From assembly GCA_942486035.1 (NCBI GenBank), contig CALNXK010000545.1:1-64000 (forward strand): a DNA stretch of 64,000 nucleotides. The letters run 5' to 3'. A program made the position numbers and the translations under genes. Under the pieces are notes generated by a model, which saw nothing but the letters and a program-made list of their open reading frames with translations, ran no database searches and was not told the DNA's origin. Shown in pieces: positions 47,742 through 58,933 of the stretch. Source of the DNA: Porites lobata (taxonomy: Eukaryota > Cnidaria > Anthozoa > Scleractinia > Poritidae). Each line of letters begins with the position of its first letter. Position 1 is the first letter of the stretch.

Positions 47742-47813
47742 GTTGTCGTGGCGCAACACAGTAACGCGTTCAACTTACACGTTTAGGCCTAGGGGTTCGA
47801 CTTCCGCGATAAG
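47742..47813 (+). repeat. tRNA-like relic, possibly a SINE head
   Basis: TGGCGCAACACAGTAACGCG resembles an A box, and GGGGTTCGACTTCC, about 45 bases later, resembles a B box. The acceptor ends do not pair, so it is not a working tRNA. Confidence 0.3.
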
Positions 47814-49947
47814 CAATTATTTTCTTTTTGCTCGTTTTGTTTTTGTTTTCCTAGTTTTTTATTTATTCATTTATTTTTTTCAAACATATTTTCATTTTTT
47901 GACAGACTTAAATTATACCGGTAGACTAATTGCAAGTTCATTGTCAGCTTTCATTTCTAAAAAAATTAATCCACTAGTTAGCGATAGGCACCCTTTGATT
48001 TGCCTTGGATCCTCCATTTTGTCTTGCTATAGACTAAGTTACATGAGTAACACGATCATCGTTGTAAATCCTTGTTATTCTCAAGCCACCTTGCAGCGTA
48101 ACCCGTACTAAGTTGTTACCTCAAGAATAAAGTGTTTCTTGCGAACAACAACAGCACGTCAGTTTTTTCTTAAGGATGTGAATGAGGGCAGCCACAATAG
48201 TGTTTATCAAAGAGACTATTAATAAAAATGACAACTACGGTAAATTTATTTACTTTGAGATGATCGAGTCTATTTTGAAAATAAAACTAATATAATATAT
48301 TCATCTGAACACACCAAATGGAATCACAGAATTTGACACTGTGCATTTCATTTTGGTATTTATTAAGTGAGCAGTTTATGATTCCAGAGGTAGTGTTTAT
48401 GGCTGTGTAGTGTTTATGGCCAGAAGTGATGTTGGATCAGTTTAGGTTTCTGGGAAATTGCCTACCCACCCCATCCCCAGTAACCCGTGTTTCTGCCCTT
48501 AAGTCACACGTCAGTCAGAAACATTGGTTAGGGGTGGGGTGGATGGGCAGTTTTGAAAAAGTTTTTCTTGTGCTTCTTTTTTTATTCAATATTTTAAATT
48601 TAGTGTTGCTTTTTATTGGAAATTTAGTGGACTTTTCAGTCTGGCACCCATTCTGCTGGTAAACAGTAGGATTACCTTTTGAGAGAGGGGGAATTTTGAA
48701 TGCCAAGAGACTATAGCACATGTAAAACATATGCTACTATCTGATTTTTATATGGGTAAAAATGACACTTTCTGGGCATATCTCAAACACAGGATGTTAG
48801 GATATTGATTATTATAATTATTGTCAAGACTCTTTCGGAGGTGGTCTTTTGGCAGGAACAGGGTCAAGAACTAAAAGAAAGCTACGAGGATCCATGATCA
48901 CCAGGCAAAACACTTACAAAATGTTGCAGGTGTAATGAAAAGCCATCCTTTTAATGATGACCCTGAATAAAAGGTGCTTTGGCGGATATTGAACACGAGA
49001 AGCAGAAAGACACCTTAATATTAATTATTATACAACTTGTGTCTGTGTTTGGCAAATGGATTGTGCTGATAAAAGAAATTTTAGTGTTATGCCACAATGA
49101 TATAGACTATAAAATTCAGTTATTGTTTTCAACATGAACTGATTAAAATGGTCCTGAAATGTCTTCATTGCAGATTTATTTGAGCAATCTTGGGGGAATG
49201 ATTATAAATGTCTAAATAAACCTCTCCAGATTAGGGAGATCTATTTTTCCTTTATCTTTAAATACCTGTTTATATACAAATTCAACGAGCACGCATGCTT
49301 GAATTTTTTTTTTCAGGCACTTTCTTGTTCATGATTTTTTTTCGCTTAAATTTCTTATGTAGGACCTTGTTTTGGTAAGTGCCCAACCCCCCCCCCCCCC
49401 CCTTCACAAAAACTAAATGGTCCATCCCTTAATAGCATGTTACCGACGACTGGAGATACGTATGCGGTAGCAGGCTATACGCGTGTATAATTACACGAAA
49501 ATTCAAGGGCCTTGATTGCAGAGAAATTACGTTGTGATGAGAACATGGTACGTCATTTCAATCATCGTCGAAAATAAACCGCAAGCTCATCAAAAGGTTC
49601 ACTTGCATGCGATGAAAGTTTACAACACCCGACCAGTTAGTCTTTGCTAATTGTTCACTCGTTCCAAAGTTATCAACTCTTTCAAGCGAAAGTTATAATA
49701 AAACTCTTTCAAGCGATAGAGTTCGTGGACCGACCCGTTCCGGAAAAGCTCTAAATCGCATTTATTAATCTTTCCTAAGATTTCTTCGCAAAACATGCAT
49801 GGCTTCGGTCACGCAACGATTCTTATTCCCAGTTTTCACGGTCTCCGCTAGGGGAACGCCTTGGACGCCAACGCCCTTTTGTGTCCTAAATACGAAGAAA
49901 AACGGCTTGCAAATTATGAGTCTCGTTGCTTAAGCAAGCGAGACTAA

Positions 49948-51867
49948 TAACTCGAGTCTGCGGCGTTTCTCTAGTCATAGACAAGATGCCTTATCTGCTA
50001 GTTTACCAACTAGCCACCACCGATTAAATCGGCAACCTCGTTCTAAAGTTCAGACTCAGTTCATAACATTAAGTACAGAGCAAAATTTATGAAGATTTGT
50101 ATGGAGTTATCAGAACAAAACGGGACTATAGTATCTCCGAGACAATTTGCCTAACAATGCAAGCTTTTGGCAAGTAGGCCTTTCAGATGTTCTTTCAAAA
50201 TATCCCAAAAAAATTCCACTATTTCAAAAATTTAATTTCTATGACGTCATCGCTTTAGAACTCTAATGAGAAGTGTTGATATAAGCTGTCAAAGGGTATA
50301 CCAGGAGCTGGTATACCGGAAGAAGCCGTTTCAAGAAATGAGTAAAGGCCTTGCCGCCCTTACTCTCGCCAGTCAGACCCCCTCCCCCCTCCTCCCCGTT
50401 TTATTTTCGCGCTTTCTCAATCCCCGCGGACCCGACTATCTCGGTGCCTGGAACAGGCTAAGGAAAATTATACTGACTTAGCAGACACTCCCTTCCTTTT
50501 TCCCTTTCGCGCTTTTCTCCTTCTACCCCACTTTTGCCTCGCCCTTTTTGCGCCCGCCAAGAAGACTAAATTTCTTTGGTTGTTCTAACCTTTTCATAGT
50601 TAACCTCCACCTACATACATAGAGAAAGCGTTCTTTCGGTTACTAAAGATTGCTCTACAAGAATTTCAACGACATGGTAAGTCAATGTTTCTACCGGGCG
50701 AAGCAAGATGAATTATCAATGTAGAAAAAGTTTCCTTAAATTTCATGGAACCAAAAAAAAACAAAGATAAGTATAATTCTTGCTTAATGATACAAAACGT
50801 TTTTCACTTGAGGGAATTTTGTACGGGCAACAACATCTTTCAAATATTTTAAACCCTTCGGACGTACCAGCAAGATCATACCTCCAACGTGGTACAAGGG
50901 CGGGTTGATGGAACCCCTTTGCTGCAGTATTTTGAAAAGGCACTACTTTTAGTGGAAAACCTTTGATCTTCTCGACAAGATGAGGTATAATTTATGAGTG
51001 GTGGCGCTACTGGAGTTCTGTAACGTCACCAAACATGGTCGCCATCTTAGCCCCCATCTTGGATTTTACCATGAATCGGAAATCAGGTAAAAACGCCGAG
51101 AATAGGAAATGTCTTGTGCTTGACATGTAGTATAATACCTAAATAGGTACTTCGCTTCATTTTGTCTACAAGATTTACTTTTATTGTTGAAAGAAGTTAG
51201 AAAAACATGCATTTTCACTAAAAAGTGCCTTGACCACCTGCTACTTATGACGTCATATCTCGTATCTCGTAACCATAGAAACTAATCATCACTAAACTTG
51301 TCTCGAAATGTGCGAGAGGGACAAACAAACGGCTACTGAAAACGTTAGGTGCTGATTTTCAATCGTTTAGGGAAAAAAAACAGAAAACCGAAGAGGGGGG
51401 TGGAGGGAAAAACACAGAAAGACCTCAGAGGGGGATTGGCATCAACCCCCTCCCCCCTTTGTACGTCCGATGGTTTAAAACTTGACTATCTAAAACACTG
51501 TGACACTGTTATGTTAACAAATCCATATTGTAATGCATTACCACTGCTACTCATTATTAGCCATCTTCACTTCCTAATGGTTTCCTATCATTTGAAGTGA
51601 TTTAATAAACGCCGCTAGCTGATGGGTTTTCTAAGTTGCTGAAACCTCCACCAGGGTTTTTTAATAGATTTCTATTAAAGCCTGTCATGGTCTCTCGAAA
51701 AACAGCTGCAATAAACGTAAACAACGCAGACACAATAACTTAAAACCACCTATATTCCGACAATGAAAACAGTTACTGGATACAAATAAGCGGACGTGTC
51801 ACAGTAAGTTTCATGTCTTCAAGAAGATCAAAGTCATAAATTAAAGCGAATCTCATAAATAACTAAA
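49948..51867. other. No gene seen
   Basis: AT-rich non-coding sequence with pyrimidine-rich patches (50380-50400, 50490-50545) and a G-rich/C-rich pair near 51390-51465. Open frames at 50266-50481 and 51349-51600 have no recognisable content. Confidence 0.45.
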
Positions 51868-52024
51868 GTTTATCACAAAGTGCGATGGAATTATTACAAA
51901 ATGCGACAGCTAAGTTTATTATAAAGTGCGATGGACAGCTTTTTTGTTACAAAGAGCGACACACTTTATTGCAAATTGCGGCATATGTTACGAAGTGCGC
52001 GATGATGATTACAAATTGCGACAA
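51868..52024. repeat. Degenerate array of a TTACAAAGTGCGA motif
   Basis: About seven related 13-base units at uneven spacing: ATCACAAAGTGCGA, ATTACAAAATGCGA, TTATAAAGTGCGA, TTACAAAGAGCGA, TTGCAAATTGCGG, TTACGAAGTGCGC and TTACAAATTGCGA. Confidence 0.7.
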
Positions 52025-52207
52025 TACTGACAAGCCATCTTGCTCGGCATGCCTGACGGCAAAGTCTCGTTAGCCTTTTAAGAAGAATCGGTGAAATTTT
52101 ATTCCCAATCAAGTGGTTGATTCTAAAGCGAACAGCCTCTTAATAGAGTTGTTCAGTCATCGGTGAAACAATATTGTAAACTAAAGTTGTTATCTTTTTC
52201 TACTTAC

Positions 52208-52380
52208 TTGGAATTTCTGGAGCGAAGAATATTTCAAACTCTGTCTTGTTCTCGAGGAGCGTGACCCTGTGGAACGTTAATACAATGTACTTTCCTGATA
52301 CAACAAGGTTTCTTCCCATGAGCTGGTTACCGCAATACTGACCTTCCTCAAAACCATTCGTTATTTTCAAATAATGGATC
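52208..52380 (-). CDS. CUB domain C, second exon
   Basis: 173 bp between acceptor CTTGCAG and donor GTAAGT, phase 2 in and phase 1 out. Reads YLKITNGFEEGQYCGNQ, YIVLTFHRV, FEIFFAPEIP. Homologous to the A and B exons but clearly more diverged; its donor has moved slightly and phase is kept. Confidence 0.82.
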
Positions 52381-52915
52381 CTGCAAGAGGGTGAGAAAAT
52401 CTTTACCAATTCATCTTGCTGCAAAGTAACAAGTAGCCCTACCCTTTGCTCGCTTGATGCAAAAAATAAGGATTTATCAGTCGAGACGGATTCTCGTGTT
52501 GGTTAAAATACCACCAATCAGGGCCCAAGGATCAGTTACTGACTCCAACGTCTGGATAAAAGAGAGATTCAGCACAATTAAAATAGGTTTTCTCTCGTCT
52601 CGTGAGCCGCCTTGCAGTTCAAGTTAGAGGAGAAAAATAGCGAGAAAATCTCTTGGACCATGGTAACTTTTAATTTCCATGAATTGATTTTATGATTTTC
52701 CGTTTGGATTTTGCGTAGGTTTAGCAAACGTGTTACCGAAATGGACGTTTTATGTAGTTATCATAATTTTTTTTTTAATTTTCCTATTTTTTGGTTTCAG
52801 GTAAACGTTTTTATAACAACCGAGCTTAAAGAGTCTGTTTAAAAAAGGTTTTGGACGAGAAATCTCAAAATTAAAATTCAGTTACAGTATGACAAGCCAA
52901 TTTTATATAACCTAC

Positions 52916-53078
52916 CTGCATCCTAAATCTGACTCCAGGTCAAAAATTTGAAACTTGAGTCTCATAACCTTACCATCTGGAATCGAAACGTTGTAAATGC
53001 AGTTCACCCTGTATCCATAGACGCCATCTGGGTTTGCAGGATTTTTCAGCGTATTGTTCACTACTGACCCACATGAAA
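52916..53078 (-). CDS. CUB domain C, first exon
   Basis: 163 bp after an acceptor ACATTTCAG, ending at donor GTAGGT. Reads SCGSVVNNTLKNPANPDGVY, NCIYNVSIPDG and MRLKFQIFDLESD. The flanking intron also resembles units A and B, so this is an older duplicate. Confidence 0.83.
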
Positions 53079-53369
53079 CTGAAATGTAAAGCGATGGATT
53101 TCAAGACCTTGTGTTTCCTTAAAATACTTCAATCTTATCCTTATCCACTTAGCTGAATCCAGGCCAGGTTACACAGGAAAAGGACATGCAAACCCACAGG
53201 TTGAGATGAGCGAAGTTTATTTCTACATTGTTGTCATGAATTTCGCCTTTAAAGCTACGCAAATTATGTATAAAGTTTGGCTTGGATTTTTCGGAACATT
53301 CAGATTTCTCCAATAAAGTAAGCGAAGAAAATAAGCATTTTCTTGTTTTGAGGTTTAGACATGTCTTAG

Positions 53370-53600
53370 CGGAGCTTTACGGGTGCGCGAGGCGGCGCGA
53401 GCTTAGCCTCATAGCTAACAAAAATTGGTTCTTTATCCATCCGAGAAATTTGAATTTGGGTAGTCACTTGTCCGTACGCCTGTCCATCTGTCTTCCGCAC
53501 AACAGAAACGTTGTCAAAATAGGGTATCGGTTGACCAGTATCACATGACCTCACCGCGGCCTTAGATGTTGACTCATCGAAGTTTCGCACAATTTTAAAG
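53370..53600. repeat. Interspersed repeat, copy 1
   Basis: GACCAGTATCACATGACC, GTCCGTACGCCTGTCC and the following blocks recur in the same order at 63165-63480. Non-coding. Confidence 0.65.
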
Positions 53601-54957
53601 AAACAAGAAATGCTAACATCATTACATGGTTAGGTCATTGAGCAGGCATAAGCCATAAGCGTAAAATGCTATAAGAGCAAATATTATTTGCAGGCTAATT
53701 GTAACGCTTAAGACTGTTATAATAGTGGATAGGTGATATCATCTTCATTTCAGAGAAGGCGTTATCAAAATGGTAGACGTATTGACCTTTCGCCTTTTAA
53801 GTCGCTCGCTTTAAGAAAAAAATCACGCATGCATGTTGCATACTTTATTAGGAAAATGTGGCGCATTTGATGTTGATGTGCTCTTCAATCAATTTTTTGT
53901 GTAAAATGCGAGTTTATCGCAATTTCGCCCATTACCAAAAGTAATAACCTCCACGCAGACATTCTTAGGGGTTCGTCACGCGTTCCTGTCCCCCTAAGAA
54001 CAAACATTAACCACAAAGGACTGCAAAGGACCGCAAACGAATATGTCGAAGAACGTCGGATCTATAAAGTCCTGATCAGAAAAAATGAAAAGAACAGTAC
54101 ACATACTAAATTCTGCAAGCAGAATACTGCAATGCTGATCGTACTACGTGAAAATTAACTCTGCAAGACATCAATACGACACCGAAAGAACTCAATACAG
54201 AGCGGGATTGTAGCCATAGACAGTTTTATCATCCTCCTTGGGGCTAGTCAGTATGGCGTAACAACCAGAGAAAACTCTGGTGAAAATATCCGCCCACTCT
54301 GATTTAAGCTCTGACCTAGAACTCCCAACACCCACAGAATCACGCCATACCACGTGTCTTCTGGGGGGCAAGAGTCCAAGTGTCAAGTTGATGTCTCGCA
54401 GAGAAAATAAAAAATTGGCCAAAACCAACCTATAGATCATGGACAAAACCATGCAAAAATTACGGCATATCGGATCTATAAAAGAAGAAGAAGAAGAAGA
54501 ACGTCTGCGAGGGAGGCTACAAAAGCAGTTAAACAGTTTTAAACTATAACAATATCACCTGAAGCATGAAGAAATGCTTAGTTTTCTTAACTATCTAAGT
54601 AAATCTACATTATTCATAAATAAAATGGCGGCTATTTTAAATTTCACAACAACGGGGCCGCATGGCATAATGTTTATTAATGAATTTATTATTCGAATGT
54701 TGAATCCGTTGGTAGCTGATTAGTTGTTGTAGATTTTAGATTCATCTCCATTCCTGCATGCATAATGAGCAGTGAATTCACACTCGAGAGAGAACAATGA
54801 AACTTCTACCTACTCAGATTTCTTGAATTTGATGTAAATGTCTTCAACGCAATTTTATCCATTCAAAAAATTTTCAATCTGACCGAATACAGAGAGCTAT
54901 CGTTAAAAAAATCACTGCTCATTACGCATATGTGAAAGAAGGCAGATTTGAAATACT
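53601..54957. other. No gene seen
   Basis: Includes a GAA microsatellite at about 54482-54501. The open frame at 54192-54452 (minus) is open for 86 codons but shows no recognisable domain. Confidence 0.4.
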
Positions 54958-55077
54958 GGGGTCAATTTAATAAAAATTTTACAAGTGTAATTTTTAAGTG
55001 TAGCTATTGTTTTCGGATCCTAAGACAATAGCTACACATAAAAATTACACTTGTAAAAGGTTTATTAAATTGACCCC
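54958..55077. repeat. Short foldback element
   Basis: GGGGTCAATTTAATAAA at the left pairs with TTTATTAAATTGACCCC at the right. AGTGTAGCTATTGT pairs with ACAATAGCTACAC around a GGATCC-containing loop. Confidence 0.85.
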
Positions 55078-56145
55078 TGGTTGCGGCAACGACTCTATGT
55101 ATCGTACAGCGAATTCATTTTTCAAACAAGTCGATTCATTAATTGACGGAATCTACAGGGGTAAGCTTGACCTGTATAACATAGCAAGAACTTCAGAGGG
55201 GTTGCAACTGCACCTTCTTGTACCACGGGTGAAAAAGTCCGAGTGTTAAAGACTGACGTGAATTTATTTCTTCTTTAAACAAATTATCTCGTGAAACATT
55301 AGTATGTGTATATCTGGACAGGAAAGAATATTTATCAATGTAGGAGCGTAAGAGTGTGGGAAAACAGAGTTCTAGTCGTTGAGGAAGCAGATGTGATCAG
55401 ACATTATCATAGGACGGCAAGAGTATCGTCTACGGAGGCGGGGTACTGTTTTGCTACGAATTTCTTTACCAGTGTTATATCCATCCTAAATATTGAGCGG
55501 CATGCATGTCATACTGTCGAACTTTAAACCCGATGTTTAACTGGAAGAATCTACTCTTGGAGAATTATTTTAATAGTCATATTGTTGACAGTAGTCACGT
55601 ACTCAAGAGACGATCTCATCTGGATAGATAGACCGCAAAACAGTCCGTATTTTTGGGTATTCAAGTACGAGCGAGCAGTACAACGAAAGGTCTGGAACGA
55701 GGCTGAAAACAGAGAGCGGGACTGGGGAGAGACGCTAAAAATGCGGACTGTCTGTTTTGCATAAGTTATTTTTGTTCGAATTACCCGCTTCTCCCAGCCA
55801 CGGTCAATTCCCATTGGCTAAATTTTGATGCAAGCTGTCAAGTAATGTTTTCAACAAGTCATTCGCGATATTCCGTACCTCGCGTGATGAATAGATTTCT
55901 AAGGCTTTCGCTGTAAAATGACGGATGTTGATTGCTGGATTTGCTGGCGCAAGAACTGGGATTTGTTTTAAAATCGGAGCAGAGGAAAGCTTTGGAGATG
56001 CTGCTAAGGGAAAGGATGTTTTCTGTGTCCTACCAACAGCCTTATTTATCAGATGTTTGTTCATGCAAAGAGTTCTTCAAGTTCTGCGCAACTGCCGACA
56101 GTCATTGTTATCTCGCCTGTGTAAAAAAGGGGGATCGGTAATTAT
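55078..56145. other. No gene seen
   Basis: Small open frames on both strands without domain or splice support. Confidence 0.4.
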
Positions 56146-56670
56146 TTGTCTACTGATACAATCTAAACTACTATTATGACTCAAACAAACCTTTCCCAAT
56201 CCTCAATTTTCAAAACAAAAACCCTCTCATAACTTATTAGCTATTTTTAGACCAGTTTTTGCTCACCCATAAAGTACACTCACGCGCTACATTCCTTAAT
56301 ACCTTGTATCTCCTTGACTACCTCATATGCTGTCCTGTGAGAGCTGCTAATAAATGCTTTAGCATTAACGAATATTAACGCTTTCCTTAACACACAACAG
56401 TTTTTATTTAAACGAACATTCCATCCATAATCATCACAGTCAGTCGTTTCGACTAAGACGGTTCTAGGGCTCAGCACAGTTTTATAAGTCTCCTCTAGGT
56501 AGATCTGTCGTTGGCCCTCTCCTGTCATCGGTTGAGATCGATGTCTCTCCAATTCATGTTTCTCTCAGCAATATATTTGAACCTTAATCTAGGCCTCTAC
56601 TGATTACGCATTGCCAAACGTAGTTGAAAGTATAACAGTTTCTTCAGTAGTCTGTTATTACCCATCCTAT
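56146..56670 (-). pseudogene. Third copy of the LINE 3' end relic, cut by an LTR element
   Basis: Matches 34369-34925 and 39590-40135 closely (for example ACTCACGCGCTACATTCC). The match stops at CCCATCCTAT, directly before the LTR at 56671. In the other copies the sequence continues GCACGTGAGCCAGC. The LTR element therefore inserted here. Confidence 0.75.
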
Positions 56671-57247
56671 TGTGGGGGTGTGTTCGAGCAACTCGCTCGC
56701 TACACGATGAGGTACCAGGAATCTGATTTACATCTTGTCTTTATTCTTCTTAATCTTCTTACAACTTCTCTACTTCTACTCTTCTCTTGCTTCGGCTCTA
56801 CATTTCTCCTACTTTTCTCTACCTCTGCTACTTCAGGTATAGTAGCGGTTTTAATAACCAAAGCTGGACATGTTTTGGGTTAACTGACCGGAGGAGTTTC
56901 TATTGGATACCTTATCGCTAACATTGTAACAGGTTTGCTATTGTTAGGGAATAGACTAGCCTACGCACAGTCGCAACTGACAAGTACCAAATAACGAAGG
57001 TCAGCTCTAACACCACAAACATAACCACCTGTAAAAAACTAACATTTGACAGTGCCAAGCGAATAACATTCCTAATAGGGCAACAAGCAAATTCGCGAGC
57101 TAAGCATGAATTCAAGTACAAGTAAAAACAGAAGATCAAAACAGGAAAACAGTACATGGACAAAAACAAGACTTAATGAAACAAAAACTAAACTTAAAAA
57201 ATGAGATAGATCCGTCTTAAAAATAACTTTCAAAATACTTCACGACA
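56671..57247 (-). repeat. 3' LTR of the Ty3/Gypsy element
   Basis: On the minus strand it starts TGTCGTGAAG directly after a purine tract GGGGGGAGGA (57250-57259), the expected polypurine primer site. It ends CCCCCACA at the edge of the interrupted LINE relic. About 577 bp with TG...CA ends. The opposite LTR is not present. Confidence 0.7.
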
Positions 57248-57809
57248 TTCCTCCCCCCTCAGAAAAAGCATTGTCCTCGATGCAAAAGGACGTAATTTGA
57301 CATATAAATGGGAAATAAGTGCGTTAAATATCAAAACCAAACTATCACACTACAAAATATTAATTAAAACAAGGTCAACTGTTCAATGTCAATAGTTCAG
57401 TGTTCAATACATTGTCCTCTAATCTTGTGACTTGAAAACTGGAGCTAAGTAAATTGATGGCAGTGTTCTTGTGAAGGACGTGACAAGAGAACCACTTGAA
57501 AACGTTGAGAATTAACAGCATAAATGATCCCGGGAAATCATCTTAAGTAGTAGCATACAGGACGGTTGCTAGAAATGCCATTTCAACTTGAATGTAGCGG
57601 AGAACGCATACTTGAAAGACAAGGCTATCTTGCTTGTAAAGCACTGATAATTCTTGTTATGAAACACAGCTCCAAATGAAGCGAACTCGTCTGATGATGA
57701 CGGAAAGTACCGACCAGTGATAAGTATCAACAAGCACAGTTCTGCTTAACCGTAACAACGAAGGGGTCAAACTCGACCAAACAGAGTAGCCAATGCCCTA
57801 CGGAGTGAT

Positions 57810-58270
57810 CCCGGGGGGGCACTTGGGTATTTTTTGGGTGGGTATGTGCCGCCCGGGACTCCAAATTGGCACTCCGTTCTAAAAAAACATTCCCCTAAAA
57901 TTGATACCCCGTTCTAGAAATGGGCCAATTTTTTATACCCCGTTCTAGAATTCGCCTTAAAACTGATATCCCGTTCTAGAAATGGGCCAATTTTTTATAC
58001 TCCGTTCTAGAAAGTTTGTAAATTGAAATAACCCTGTTTTTTTGAAAAATATTTCTTTATTTGTTCGACTTATACCTCAAATAAATGCTTCTTCATAATC
58101 AGCAACAATTTTAAGCAGAAGATAAAGCCGTGATCCACAATTTTTATACCCCGTTCTAGAAAACGCCTCTCAAATGGATACCCCGTTCTAAATCAGGAGC
58201 TTCAAAATCACGACCCCGTTGGGCGGTACATACCCGTATAGGTAATGTATGGGAGTGCCCCCCCGGGGGG
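57810..58270. repeat. Repeat element with CCCCGTTCTAGAA array
   Basis: Ends CCCGGGGGGGCAC and GTGCCCCCCCGGGG are inverses. Inside, ATACCCCGTTCTAGAA and close variants occur about six times with GGGCCAATTTTTTATAC between them. It lies between the Gypsy coding region and its LTR, so it inserted into that element. Confidence 0.78.
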
Positions 58271-58933
58271 AGGGATCAAAGTGTGTTTAGACTTACTGGA
58301 GACAAACAATCGAGTAATGCTCAGATCTATTTCAGTAGTACAAAAGCGACAAGAAATTCACTGACAAGCCATCAAGGAACAACAGAAGAATCGGTGATTG
58401 AATACATGACAAAATACCAATGCAAGTAGCTTTACAAAATAACTATTACAAAGCACGTAATATATCTAATTATCTAATTTCCGACGTCTAAGGTCATAAT
58501 AACTATTTTACACAAACGACTTAAACAAAATAACCACAGAAACAAAACATAAATATCGAAGCTCGTAGATCAAGAGATTTTAAAAAAGACATTAGATGCA
58601 ATAATTTCACGCGCGCATAACTTGATACTGACTATTGAACAACTACTCAACTTGCTTGATGAAGAACTTAATGACTGTGTTTATAATAACACTTCAGACA
58701 CTAATGGCAATCTGACTGATAACAGATGGTGAATTTCTGACTTCAAAAACTTTTCAAATTCATGATATTGTAAGCAACTCGAAAAAAGATTATAGACAGA
58801 CTAGAAAAACGGAGAGAAGGCGTTCATAAATTCATAGACAAGAGTATCTTGGGGATTACCGAACTCAATTCACGAGTAAGAGAAGATCAAAGAAATATAA
58901 GCCAAGCAGCAAGGCAAAGTACAAAGACTAGCA

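Larger units (their letters stand above)
44956..49947. mobile_element. Interspersed repeat, copy 2, about 5 kb
   Basis: Left end TTAAGTTTCGCTTGCTT and right end AAGCAAGCGAGACTAA are inverted and match the ends of 20997-23766. Shared internal blocks lie at 46020-46165 (inverted), 46765-46820 and 49550-49870. It contains a large foldback (46020-46820), a G run (about 45150-45168) and a C run (about 49387-49402). The small open frames inside it (45569-45947, 46799-46990, 47240-47679, 48426-48662) show no domain. Confidence 0.55.

Noticed and set aside
47240..48111. Several plus-strand open frames
   Set aside because: They lie inside the 5 kb repeat copy, overlap one another in different frames and show no domain.
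44956..49947. Second copy of the two-gene transposon
   Set aside because: The ends differ (GTCTCGCTTGCTT, not CTTGCCTAGTCCCT) and no DUF6589 or helicase sequence is present.
54192..54452. 86-codon minus-strand frame
   Set aside because: No family resemblance; followed by a GAA microsatellite; likely chance.
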